Origin: Paragorgia papillata
Lineage: Eukaryota; Cnidaria; Anthozoa; Scleralcyonacea; Coralliidae
Direction of reading: 5' to 3'
Assembly (NCBI GenBank): GCA_035771165.1
Contig: JAWNZC010000001.1
Location: 2,784,001 to 2,848,000, forward strand
Length of the DNA stretch: 64,000 bases
The notes below the pieces were generated by a model. It was not told the origin of the DNA and did not search any database. It saw only the letters and a program-made list of their open reading frames with translations. A program made the position numbers and the translations under genes. Below, piece by piece: positions 9,002 to 19,799 of the stretch. Each line of letters starts with the position of its first letter. Position 1 is the first letter of the stretch.

Positions 9002-10260
9002 AAATTTTGTTCTAAGGTAAAGTTTTTTCTTCTTATATTTGCTTGTTGTCATTTAGTCAATTAATAAACAATTATTGGCGAGGTTGAGCAAAATATCGTG
9101 ATTTGTCCGTGGTGACCAGATCAATTATTTGCCGATGCCGAAGGCAAGAGGCAAATAACTGAACTGCGAGACACTGACATCGATTTGTATTTTACTTGAC
9201 ATTGTTTACCTGTAATTATGAGCAAAATATTATTTGCTGCAAAACAACAGTTTCCCGCTGATGCGCATGAACAGACTGTTATTTGTAGGCAGTTATTTGC
9301 AGGTGACGTAGCGAATTAAAAGATAAAAGTAAATCTAATAATAACTTGCATTGTTATGTCTGTTATAGATAGGTTTGTAAATACCCCACGTTTAATTATT
9401 TTTATTATATAAAATAGAGTGTTTTATTGATTTTCCCGCCACTAATAAAAGTGATAATCTCACATGTGCGATTATTTATGATAATCGCACATGTGACGAT
9501 TATCGCTGAATCAGCATTATAGTTTAATGCAATTTTTGAAAGCTTCGCTCACTCGTGAGATATCCTGGTCAACACTCGAAATAAATTTCATATTTCCGCA
9601 CATCCATGTATTATTCTCTATATCTACTGAGCTATCACCGGCCTGTTGACTCGGGCCTTCATCAGAGCTAACTATAGTATGTCAACATATTGTTGGGTCA
9701 CGTCATTTGTAAACTAAGCAACTGGTTCATCGATTCACGTAGTATTTCCATGGTAAGTAATTTCTTCTTTCTCTTCCCTTTGTTGTCTTTTTTTTCCGGA
9801 GGGTTGTGGTTAGGTTTAGGGTTGCCAGGGGGGTTGTGGTTAGGTTTAGGGTCGGGTTTAGAGGTGAGGGTCGGGTTGGGGGTAGGGAATTATTTCTTTA
9901 AAAATGATGATTATTGTTAATTCTAGGACATTTCGCAATTAACGATAATCATCATTTCGAGATGAGAGAATATGCTGTGGGCTACAAGAACACCGCTGCC
10001 AAACGGTTTGCGCATGCGCGACGTCCGAGCTCGCACCTCAAAAAAAAAAGCGGGAAAAATATTTGGACTGGTCCGAGAGTCCGACACAAAAGTTAAAATT
10101 ATAAGCATCCTACCAAAAAGATAAGGTAGGTAATTTGTGCATGACTTCTTTTTTTAAAACACAAATGAATAGTCGAGTCTTACTTAGTCTTCACTGTCTG
10201 GTGGTTGTTGCCGCGGCTAGTTCCCACTTCTCTCGCAATTTACTCTGCAAATTAACAAAA
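9002..10260. other. Non-coding region with small palindromes
   Basis: Contains a palindrome at 9125-9160 with a GCCGAAGGC apex, a 24-bp stem at 9451-9504 (GATAATCTCACATGTGCGAT and its mirror), and a G-rich tract at 9791-9890 built from GGTTAGGTTTAGGG-like words. The last resembles degenerate telomeric repeat. No gene recognised. Confidence 0.6.
9451..9504. repeat. 24-bp stem hairpin around CACATGTG
   Basis: GATAATCTCACATGTGCGAT and ATCGCACATGTGACGATTAT form a near-perfect stem with a five-base loop. The E-box-like CACATGTG sits in both arms. Confidence 0.8.
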
Positions 10261-10497
10261 ACAAAATTCGTGCAAGGCGATGTGCTCAAAAAAAATTCAT
10301 ACACAAAGAAAGTTTGAGAAAAAAAATTCGTGCAGAGCCTTCTCATGGTGAAAACTAGGTATGACATAATAAAAAAAATTCATGCAAAGGATTAGACAAT
10401 AAAAAAAAAATTCCTGTACAGGCAAATGATAAAGAAAAAAATTCGCGCAAGCTGAAAAAGTCCCCGCCCCCATCACTTTTCTAATAGTCCGCCCCTT
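10261..10497. mobile_element. Truncated copy of the 4968-5589 TIR element
   Basis: Shares AAAATTCGTGCAAGGC, GTGCAGAGCCTTCTCATGGT and the right end CATCACTTTTCTAATAGTCC. The left terminus and the long homopolymers are missing. Confidence 0.8.
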
Positions 10498-10499
10498 AG

Positions 10500-13050
10500 T
10501 GTTTTCAGCTTGAAGTTGGTAATTTCGTTGCTTAAAACACTACTAACATATAAAAACATTTATGTACATACTTATTCTCGCTTACTTAACTTACTACTAC
10601 TGGATTGGGATATATTTGTGTTTTCTTTCAAAATCCGTTTACTTTTTATGATATTTTTAATGTCATTTTGGCGGATGGAAACAAGCGTTCACCCCAACTT
10701 AACTTGTGTTCAGACCTCTCGTCCGTCAGATTTTTGCGCGCCAAATGTTTTGAAATTTGAAAATTTTAAAGTTCAAGCACGAGGCAAAATGGTCGCATCA
10801 TTTGTTGCTTGTTTTACACGTGGAAAGTCGAAATACTGAACAATTTTGTAAAAATACAGTAACCAGAAGTTACTGCTATACTCTGGGTAAAAAAGACTTA
10901 CAAGGGTCGTTTGGACTTCGTTAAATTAAATATAAATTCGAAACTTGGGAGCGACTCCGGGTGAGTACTTTAAATTATTATTAAGTATTTTTTAAATCCG
11001 TGCAGAATACCCGTTCACCTTCATTTTAATAGAGGTAAACTTTTTAAAAACACTTTAAACATGAAGTATACAGATGAAATTGTACAAATATATTTTTTTA
11101 TCGAATTGAATGACCACAAAATCATTGCTGCCAGGTTCCTTTATTCAACATACTTCAGTGAAGTTGTCTTGTGAGATTTCTCCATTTTTTTAATATTATA
11201 TGGTAAAGTGAAGCGACTTTATTTTTGGAGGGAGACATATGGCAGTATATAGATACTGATAACCCAAAAGCCATCAACCCCTATTGGGGCCCTTGGTGGA
11301 ACTAAGTTCTTAAAATCACCTGGGGAAACCGACGCAAATTATCGATTTGGGGTCGATTTAATTCGGGGGGGCCCTAATGATGTCACACACAGGGTCATGT
11401 CTAAGTGTTCTCAATTGGTCCCTTGCGTTGGCTAAAAATGAATTTAGTGTTACTGATCTTTATACACTTTCTGGGCCTCATGAGTCTTAGGGCAACTTGC
11501 CCCCTAGCCTAGCCACCCCACCCCCCACCCCACCCCATCCCCTCTCAGTCTCAGTGGACCTGGAAACAGAAGAGGTTAGATGGGATGACTCTGGGACCTT
11601 TTCCAAAGATGTAGCCTTGTAAAGTATGGAATTTAATAATAACCTCCCACCACTCCCCTAAAGGAACCCCTATTTCCTACTAAGTGTCAGGATTTTGTCC
11701 CACAGTCATTTCCGAAGATTGTGGGATGCACAGTAATTCAGTAAAGTTCAATACATCACTTGGTGCAACTAGATTTTCTTGTCAGAAAAGGTCCCAGAGA
11801 GTCATCCCATCTAACTTCTACTGGGGGAAACTATGGTGTTGATTTAACAGAGAGGAAAATTAACTGGAGAACCCAGTGCACAACCCTTGAGGTACAGGAA
11901 TAGGATACAACTCTACTCAAATGAAGCTAATTTTGAAATTTGAGTTTTTGAGTACAAGAAAGTGTGGGGACCCAGAAAACATAGGGCCTGAAGTGCAGGA
12001 TCCAAAAAAGTGCAATGTCCCAGAAAGTATGGGGCTCAAGAAAGTGCAGGAACTCTATTAACAATAATGTAATGTCATCAGGGCCCCCAACTCAACATTA
12101 TGTTTTGGCATACTAAGTGCTTTTCCCACCCATGCCTCCCTGTTACATCCAAGTTTGATTTAGTTTCAAAAACAAAATTAATGAATGTACTTGTACATGG
12201 ATATTGATACCAACTGGGCTATTCCTGTCTGTGACTTTTACATGTATATAACAATGAATCAGTCTTTTAAATGCCTGATTCCCTGAAAAGCTCATGCAGT
12301 CTTTCAATTGCCTCCTTTCCAAGCTGGAACTTACAGTTTTTCAAACACACCCTCCCCCAATTTCTAGTGCTTTAAATGGCTCTATAGAATTCTTAATATT
12401 TTTTCAGGTGTGCAACTAGAAAATCTTGAGGGTAGGGGTGGTACACCGAAAAAAGACAAAATCTTCTAGAATTCTAAACAATTTGGGAAACTAGATATCT
12501 TGATTACACAAAAAAGGGGTCACAAAAAGGGTGGGGTTGTCACAAAAAGGGCTGGGGTTGCAACCCCAACCCCCTCTGGTTGCATATTACCTGCTTTAAA
12601 ATGCTTCCCTCCCTGGACGTTCTAGTATTTTGATGCCTTCCCCTGGAGTTTCTTGACTTCATTGTTTTTCAAATGCCCCCAATGTCCAGCGCTTCAAATG
12701 CCAGCCCCATAAAAATTCCAGTATTTCAAATGCCTGATACGTGGAATTTCCAGCTATTAAGCTACTCAACGGAGGGTGCAGATAATAATTGCAATAGTGA
12801 ATAGTCCATTGTTGGTTTGTGGATTTTTAATTAATGAATTCTTAATTTCTTGGCACAAGGTATGAGGAACATATGTTTACTGTGATAAACTGTTAACTAC
12901 AGCCTGTGCTACCCTTACGGTAGTTGTGTGCATGCAAATCAGGAGGGTTAGTGATACCCAGTTTGGGAACCAAGTGCTTCCCTAAGACCTCAACTACACA
13001 TAAAGAAAAACAAGTCAGTGTAAACCAGACCTCACTCTAACCTAAAACTG
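10500..13050. other. No gene recognised (about 2.5 kb)
   Basis: A 109-codon open frame at 10510-10839 has no recognisable domain and ordinary AT-rich composition; I do not call it. An inverted repeat has arms at about 11570-11603 and 11786-11820 (GTTAGATGGGATGACTCT). Otherwise unique-looking DNA downstream of the first UGT gene. Confidence 0.5.
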
Positions 13051-13051
13051 C

Positions 13052-13213
13052 AATAGACCTTTCCACACAAAGTGCATGGATAATGCATTGCAAGATTTGA
13101 TTGGACATTGGTTCTCACAAAACTATGAACATCCAAAACTTTAGACATCAGCTAATCCAATTTGTCAAAAAGAAAGATCACATGATCATTTACTTCATGC
13201 GGAAAGGTCTATT
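13052..13213. mobile_element. Short TIR MITE
   Basis: AATAGACCTTTCC at the left is mirrored by GGAAAGGTCTATT at the right, about 160 bp apart. It is non-coding and lies 100 bp beyond the stop of the first UGT gene. Confidence 0.7.
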
Positions 13214-13317
13214 ACAGTGAGGTATAAAAATTCATGATATCAATGTCTTGGTACCTTTAATTTCTATTCTAGTGATGGATTGGGTCATCTTTTCACAAAT
13301 TTCTTGTTTCTTTCATT

Positions 13318-14856
13318 TTATTCTCTTTTTGTCTTTTCTTTCCTCTGACAGCACCAGTAAAAGCAGAAACAAACCAACTTGATGAAAATAAAGAGCAGAA
13401 TATGCCAAACTAGAAAACAAACAGCCAACATATCCAAGCCTAAGTACTGCCAGAGAGGAATGTCTTGTCCCCAAGATCTCAGATGATCTGCACCAAAGGT
13501 AAGTACATGATTAATCCAGAATGCTGCTTCCTCTACAGGTGGGACTCTCTCTGCTCGCATGATAGCTGAAGCTTTCTGTATGCATGCTCTGTATTCAGGG
13601 TTGATAATCACCTCATCAATAGCAGAAACTAAGTCCCCAATAGCAAATGTCCTCAGGTCCAGTCTTAATCCAAAACCTTTTCGGACAATTCTTGCAGCAT
13701 TGCCAGGCTGGTCCCCATGTATAGGAATTCCAATCATTGGAACCCCAGCAAGCACTGCCTCTTGCTGGCTATTGGATCCACAGTGTGTGATAAACAGTCG
13801 CGTGTTTTTATGATGCAATAAATCATATTGGGGAAGCCAATCACTACAAACAAATTTATCTGATCTACTGGAATTGGACATTGAATACTGTATTACAAAC
13901 TTATATTTTGTTTGCTCGAATGCTGTAAAAAGTTTGTTCCATATCTCAACAGGCACATTCTTTATAATGGCACCAAAAGTAACAATGACAACACCATCCT
14001 TTGCATTGTCCATGAACGACTGGAATTCTTGTGGTAGTGGTTTTGGTTCCAATGTGACCAAGTGACCAACTCGTTTCATATTAGGCATGGTAGGAGGGCT
14101 GTAGTCGAGGACACCATGTTGTCTGACAATCCAAAGAAGTGCCTTAGCATGCAGGTCATGCATAGAGATGTATGGTTTTCCTGGAGCATAATCACTCACA
14201 GCTGTAGGCTTAGTAAAAGGATCATAGAAATATAGCTTGAACTCCATAAAGGTATTGAGAAACCTTTGGCGGAATGTCATTTGATCTGTGAAGTCACTAA
14301 GTATATTTGGGACAACAGATGGCAAGATGGGAGTGCGTGAATAATGAGCTGCAGTAAATGATCCTATAAACACGAAAGGAGTATCTAACTTGTAAGGAAT
14401 GATGGTCAACATCCTAGCTAGTCTTCCTGAGTCTAAGATCATTAGGTCTGGTTTGCAAGCTTTTATGTCTTCTATCAGTTGTTGATCTCTGAGAATCATT
14501 TCCACTGGTGCTTTTAACAGGCCAGATGCTGCCCGCATTCCCGGTTTTCTCTGAAAGGAATTGTCTATTAAAATAATGTTTATTGCTTCTCTAAATTCAT
14601 CGGTATCCCCCAAGCTATCGTACATCAACAAGTTCACTCCTTTGTCTTCAAATTTAGCTCGCATGTATGGTGGGATGGCTATGGTTACATTGTGGCCTTG
14701 ATCTTGCAATACTTTACCAACGTTGACAGGTCCGATGATGTGACTGTAGACGGGGATCAGCAAGATGACGATGTTGGCTGCTGAGCTCCATTGAACTGCA
14801 ACGCAGATTAAGAGTAAAACGACTACAGACGCTCTGTGAATACGTGGGCTAGCCAT
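13318..14856 (-). CDS. UDP-glucuronosyltransferase (UGT copy 1, intact)
   Basis: Single-exon gene of 512 codons, the usual UGT length. UGTs transfer glucuronic acid or another sugar from a UDP-sugar to small lipophilic acceptors in the ER, for detoxification and hormone or pigment clearance. Visible parts: a signal peptide (residues 1-27); the N-terminal acceptor domain with the catalytic-base histidine in VYSHIIG (His39, same place as in human UGT1A1); a possible partner Asp in DLMILDS; the UDP-sugar signature at about 355-400 (FITHCGSNSQQEAVLAGVP then GDQPGNAARI); a C-terminal membrane helix at about 476-503; and a short cytosolic tail ending KTKRE, which fits a KxKxx ER-retrieval signal. 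N-glycosylation sequons: NVT and NSS. The start was chosen because the signal peptide follows directly. AATAAA overlaps the stop (GAA TAA A). It is the most diverged of the four copies and lies outside the duplicated blocks. Sugar and acceptor specificity cannot be read. Confidence 0.93.
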   Translation of the reverse strand: MASPRIHRASVVVLLLICVAVQWSSAANIVILLIPVYSHIIGPVNVGKVLQDQGHNVTIAIPPYMRAKFEDKGVNLLMYDSLGDTDEFREAINIILIDNSFQRKPGMRAASGLLKAPVEMILRDQQLIEDIKACKPDLMILDSGRLARMLTIIPYKLDTPFVFIGSFTAAHYSRTPILPSVVPNILSDFTDQMTFRQRFLNTFMEFKLYFYDPFTKPTAVSDYAPGKPYISMHDLHAKALLWIVRQHGVLDYSPPTMPNMKRVGHLVTLEPKPLPQEFQSFMDNAKDGVVIVTFGAIIKNVPVEIWNKLFTAFEQTKYKFVIQYSMSNSSRSDKFVCSDWLPQYDLLHHKNTRLFITHCGSNSQQEAVLAGVPMIGIPIHGDQPGNAARIVRKGFGLRLDLRTFAIGDLVSAIDEVIINPEYRACIQKASAIMRAERVPPVEEAAFWINHVLTFGADHLRSWGQDIPLWQYLGLDMLAVCFLVWHILLFIFIKLVCFCFYWCCQRKEKTKRE

Positions 14857-15313
14857 CGCTATAAAATTCGTGCAGGGACACTCAATCTAGCATAAATGCA
14901 CTTTAATAAATTTAAATTTAATAAATAAATGCACTTTGGAACGAGATCCGCTTGAATCAAAGTGAACACGTAATTTCTAATCAAATGTAAAAGCCTAGCA
15001 GCCGGTTTTTTAGGGGAGGACGCGTGCAGGCCAGCTGGTGAGCGGGCGAGCTAGGCTATCATGCTCGTATAAATTACCTCGCGAAAAAAAGCTTTCAGTT
15101 TGTGACTTGCGATCAGAGACTTGTGATATTTCCTGATTTCCTTCAGATTTCCTTGACATTATCACGTGATATCTCTTCACAAACCCATTATCGGGCCAAA
15201 TGAGCCTGCTCACAGGCTGTATGATCATGAAATTAACAAAAATCATGAAATAGTCCAATTTAATAGCGCTTACATTTGTTTTGTTTTATTCATATTTTCA
15301 TAATCAATCCATA
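14857..15313. other. 5' flank of UGT copy 1
   Basis: Probable promoter region on the - strand. It does not resemble the upstream DNA of the other UGT copies. A TTTTATAG word lies within 15 bases of the start codon. No further gene is seen up to the TIR element at 15314. Confidence 0.4.
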
Positions 15314-15983
15314 AGGCCACACTTTTTTTTTTGTTGGATTACGGATTTCCCGACCTTCTATTTTTAAAAACCAGAAAAAAAATTAAAATGCCGCCCATCA
15401 GTTTTCGTGTGTTGTTTTTTTCTCATCCGACCATATTTTAGAAAATATTAGTATTTTTTCCGAGCAAAACGCCCCAAAAATATAAAATGAAGAACAACGT
15501 GCGGGAATAAAGTCAGGCTGACGTGCAGGCTCAACCTTCAACACGCAATTGTCACGCATGGCCACGCCACGTGACGTGACCGTGCGCGTGAAACATGCAG
15601 TGGAAACATGCCAACATGGCCGAAGGACACGATGTTTACTTCGCTGTGGCATTAAAAACAGTTGCAAAAATTCTAAGACCGAAAACTTTTACAAGGTGTA
15701 AAAGAGGCGAAACCATTAGCGATATCGGTTCGAGGATTGAAGTCAACACAGAGGATCCTATTAATGCTGCATGCAATATTATACCTGTTGAATTTGTTTT
15801 ACAGTATTTGTTTTATAATCATATGCTCTTTGACTTTGGACGTACATGTCACTGTGGTATTAGTCTATGTATAGATATTGGACAATTCCTTCTTTTTTTT
15901 TTTTTCTTTTTTTTTTTTCCCCTCCCGCCCTTTAATATTGGTGAGCAAAATCCGTAATCCAACAAATAAAAAAAGCGTGGCCT
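15314..15983. mobile_element. TIR element with GTTGGATTACGGATTT ends
   Basis: AGGCCACACTTTTTTT followed by GTTGGATTACGGATTT at the left is mirrored by AAATCCGTAATCCAAC and AAAGCGTGGCCT at the right, giving about 38-bp termini. The interior contains an open frame from 15595 or 15616 (MAEGHDVYFAVALKTVAKIL onward) with no recognised family, then a long T tract at 15892-15919. It abuts the next element at 15987. Confidence 0.75.
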
Positions 15984-15986
15984 AAG

Positions 15987-16367
15987 GTAGCCTGCGTGCA
16001 GACGCTTGTATTTCCGGAGCTTGGGTAACAGGGGCGGATCCAGGATTTTTTTAAAGAGGGGGTTGATACCTCTAGGGGGTATGCTCACCCGGAAATTTTT
16101 TGATTTCTGATACCCTGAAATGCTATTTCCTGCATTTTGGGGGCAGTTTAATAACACAATATTAGGATCAGCAATAGTGATTTTTATACGCTAGATTATA
16201 CACTAAACACAATTTATATATTATATATAATATAATATACCGTTCAAAGAATGCATATATTATAGGCCAAGGGGGGTTGCAACCCCCATAAACCCCCCGG
16301 ATCCGCCCCTGGGTAATTGAATCAATTACCCAAGCTGCAGAAATACAAGCGTCTGCACGCAGGCTAC
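15987..16367. mobile_element. MITE interrupted by a second MITE
   Basis: The outer termini are GTAGCCTGCGTGCAGACGCT and its mirror AGCGTCTGCACGCAGGCTAC. The arms are perfect over about 30 bp and continue to GCTTGGGTAA. The interior is occupied by the element at 16029-16311. Confidence 0.85.
16029..16311. mobile_element. Nested MITE, CAGGGGCGGATCC termini
   Basis: It starts CAGGGGCGGATCCAGG and ends GGATCCGCCCCTG. It is flanked by GGGTAA on the left and GGTAA on the right, so a 5-6 bp target duplication is likely. CAGGGGCGGATCC ends are typical of a widespread hAT-like MITE group. Non-coding. Confidence 0.8.
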
Positions 16368-16640
16368 ACATAACCGGGATGCCTGTGTAAACTATAATGT
16401 AAATTCAGTGATTCAGTCATAAATAATAACGTTAGGATATAAAACATTCTGTCGTATATCCCGTGAGCTTAACAGTAAAACATCTGCCGGGCATGCAAGG
16501 TTCAATGCTTTTAATATATCGTTAGACTGGGTATTCATTTCACGACTGTTACCTATGTGATTTCCGCGGCGAACGTTTCAGGGTTGAACACTCGAATTTG
16601 CATGTTTTGCAAAATAAACATAGTCAGTAGCCTGAGAAAA
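16368..16640. other. No gene seen
   Basis: Short stretch between the nested MITEs and the left edge of duplication block A. No coding or structural signal. Confidence 0.5.
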
Positions 16641-17429
16641 CAGCCGCCTCTTCTACATAGGCAGTAGATTAAAGATGTTCGTAGTTCTCACGCTGAGTTG
16701 ATCTGCTTTAATTAACTTTGTCAGTCGATTAAAATATCCACCAATCAGAACATTGCCTCCAAATTTTGGACACATGCATTCAAATTTCAATAGGATCCGT
16801 GCAGGCTCTCTTTCATCTCCCGCGCCTCCCAGAGAGCCTGTCTCGAAGATCGGTTCTCTTTGATTAATATCTGCGTTCACCTTACTTACCATTTTGGAAG
16901 GTTAGGTGCAAGCTGTAGACCGAGGTGGCATGGAAACGAGTAGTGGTACTTGGATTCAGGAAAGATCCATGCAGGTGGTATCTTGAACTGCCAACCACTC
17001 GGGCAGCTTGCACCCATCACACCAATTGCTTGGTGGTAATTAAGACTTACTTACCATCTCAGTGAATTGAGTAAGAGGAGGGATGGTGGGTACAAGATTT
17101 TTCTCTAATTTTCCAACGTACGTCCGATTACTTGATGTGCAAGTGCGCTAATGATTAGGTCACGCGCTTTACCAGTCTTTTAGCCATGCCCTCGACTGAC
17201 ACCCTACACCAACCTTTTATACGTCACGCATGGTTACCTAGCTATTAACCTTGGTTATTACATAACCTCACTTAATATCTGCGTTCACCTTACTTACCAT
17301 TTTGGAAGGTTAGGTGCAAGCTGTAGACCGAGGTGGCATGGAAACGAGTAGTGGTACTTGGATTCAGGAAAGATCCATGCAGGTGGTATCTTGAACTGCC
17401 AACCAAGAGTGATGCTTTAGCATTACCCA

Positions 17430-18860
17430 TCCAAGTACCATTTTCTAACTTGACTCACCACTTAGGTATTACCATGCCCATGCTTTCAAATGCTAGACGG
17501 CATGGGTACAGGTCTCTAGTTAGATGTGAGCAGAATGGGCACCAACCCACGCTCAAGCGCGCGCAGAAACAGGGCTCCAATCCGTGTAGCCTGGTTCCCT
17601 GGCCCAATTTCAAAAGAAATAAGGGCCAGGTAACCACTAATCTCATTCTCGCGTCATCAGGGCTAAATCCACTTATGACGATTGCAGTTCTACTCATAGC
17701 CACTAAAAACGCGCGATATTTTAACCAATAGGAAAGCAGAAGTCTTTAGTGGTTACCTGGCCCATATTCTTTGATTGGGCCAGGGTACCAGGCTACAATC
17801 CGTGTTGATCGAGAGCAGAATTAGGCACCAGCCTATGCTCAAAGCGCGCGCAAAATTGGGTACCAAACCCTCGTTAGATGTGAGCCAAATGGGCACCAAC
17901 CCACGCTCAAGCGCGCGCAGAAACAGGTCTTGAAACCGTGTTGGTCGAGAGCTGAATTAGGCACTAGCCTAAGCTCAAAGCGCGCGCAAACCTTGTTATA
18001 TGTGAACAAAATGGGCACCAACTCGCACTCCAGCGCGCGCAGAAATAATTCTCCAATCCGTGTTGGTCGAGTGCAGAATTAGGCACCAGCCTATGCTCAA
18101 AGCGCGCGCAAAATTGGATACCAAACCCTCGTTAGATGTGAGCAAAATTGGCACCAACCCACGCTCAAGCGCGCGCAGAAACAGGGCTCCAATCCGTGTT
18201 GGTCGAGAGCAGAATTAGGCACTAGCCTATGCGCAAAGCGCGCGCAACATTGGGTATCAAACCCTCGTTAGATGTTAGCCAAAAGGGTACCAACTCAAAG
18301 TCGAGCGCGCACAGAAATAAGTCTCTAACCCGTGTTGGTCGAGCGCTGAATTAGGCACTAACCTAAGCTCAAAGCGCGCGCAAACCTTGTTATATGTGAG
18401 CAAAATGGGCACCAACTCACACTCAAGCACGCGCAGAAATAATTCTCCAATCCGTGTTGGTCGAGAGCAGAATTAGGCACCAGCCTATGCTCAAAGCGCG
18501 CGCAAAATTGGATACCAAACCCTCGTTAGATGTGAGCAAAATTGGCACCAGCCTACAATCGAGCACGCGCAGAAATAGGTCCGTCAAACCCGTGTTGGTG
18601 GAGAGCAGCGTTAGGCACTAGCCCATGCTCAAAGCGCGCGCAAATGGGCATCCACCCCAAACTCGAGCACGCACAGAAATAGGCACGAAACCCGTGTTGG
18701 TCGAGAGCCGCATTAGCTACCAGCCTAAGCTCAAAGCGCGCGCAAACTTGGACCATCCCATGCCCGAGCGCGGGCAAAAAATGGTACTAAACCTTTGCTG
18801 GATGACTACAGACTGTACCACCAGGTAAGCTTAAACGCGCGCGATAAACAAAGCCAAGTA
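17430..18860. repeat. Tandem array of GCGCGCGC-containing units
   Basis: Units of about 45-50 bp, each ending in a GCGCGCGCA core, alternate between TTAGGCACCAGCCTATGCTC-like and GGCACCAACCCACGCTCAAG-like versions. They build a higher-order period of about 120-138 bp. The array lies inside the tyrosine-recombinase element between B1 and the recombinase gene. It is markedly more GC-rich than its surroundings. Confidence 0.85.
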
Positions 18861-18989
18861 ATATGTACGTGTAGATACATGTAATTCACTTCTCTGTCTA
18901 GGCAATCATGCGGTCCGCCACGTTCTCTTAGACCCCTGACGGTGTTTGAAAATATAGTTGGTACGCGTCACTAGTTATAAACCCAACGT

Positions 18990-19768
18990 CCTAGTGTCTT
19001 GATTAAATAATCGGGAAATGCGCACGGTTGTGCTTGCAGCGTTCTTCGTGGCACCAATACGAAAACTGTGTCCCGAGTACATTCCTTTCCTTCGAGCCCT
19101 TAGTCATCTTACCGCGTCTTTAAGCCAGATTGTTAGCGTGTTTCGGTTCAGAGGGAGCCCATTTCCGTGTCTAACAAGGGCCATGTTTTATTTGCGCGAT
19201 GATGAGGGCTCGAACCGCGCAAACGTATCGCAAGGTATGGCCTGTGCGAAATTGATCTGTTTTTTGAAGATTTTATTGTTAGTAATAATACTAATATTAA
19301 TATTACCGTGGGGTGATATGTCTGTCAATTTTAACGCCTTCGCGAGATAAATGAATCTTGGAGTCATAAGAAGACGACCTGGTTGTGAACTCTCCGCAGC
19401 GCAGAAAAACGGAATAAACCAGTACGACAAGCCGACGAAAAAATAACGCGTCAGTTGTATTTAAATCAAAACATAACCCATCTTGAAACAAACCCGTCTC
19501 GAAACAACAAGAAGCAGACTTGGAGCAAGTCTAACCGTAAGCCTGCGAAATAGACTTTTACAGAAGTTGCTTTGAGCGTGCGCGACAAATATGCTGCAAA
19601 CAACATCAAAGTTCGTTCATTTTCGGGTGGAGTAGAACCGTTGTCATTGAGTTGTTGACTCCAATAGCAGAAGCCTATAGGGCGCTGTTGAAAGGCGGTG
19701 TATGCTCTACGTGTTGATTTGGCTAAGCCTTGAAAAAGAAGTGATGTCTCGTCTAATAAAGATCGCAT
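18990..19768 (-). pseudogene. Tyrosine recombinase of the retrotransposon (degenerate)
   Basis: The N-terminal core-binding part lies at 19466-19768: LAKSTRRAYTAFQQRP, then ERTLMLFAAYLSRTL and VKVYFAGLRL, typical of DIRS/PAT recombinases. After a non-matching stretch, the - strand at about 19020-19180 reads NRNTLTIWLK and YSGHSFRIGATKNAA; the GHSFRIGA motif carries the catalytic His and Arg (HxxR) of tyrosine recombinases. The two parts are in different frames, and the C-terminal Tyr region is not found, so the gene is dead. In life the enzyme would join the ends of circular cDNA into the genome without target duplication. Confidence 0.7.
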
Positions 19769-19799
19769 GTCAGCGCACCGAATCCGGCAACATTGGTGT

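Noticed and set aside
10510..10839. 109-codon hypothetical gene
   Set aside because: No domain, no splice support, AT-rich composition similar to surrounding non-coding DNA.
13559..14065. + strand frames inside the UGT genes, recurring in every copy
   Set aside because: Antisense shadows of the UGT coding sequence; they recur only because the genes are duplicated.
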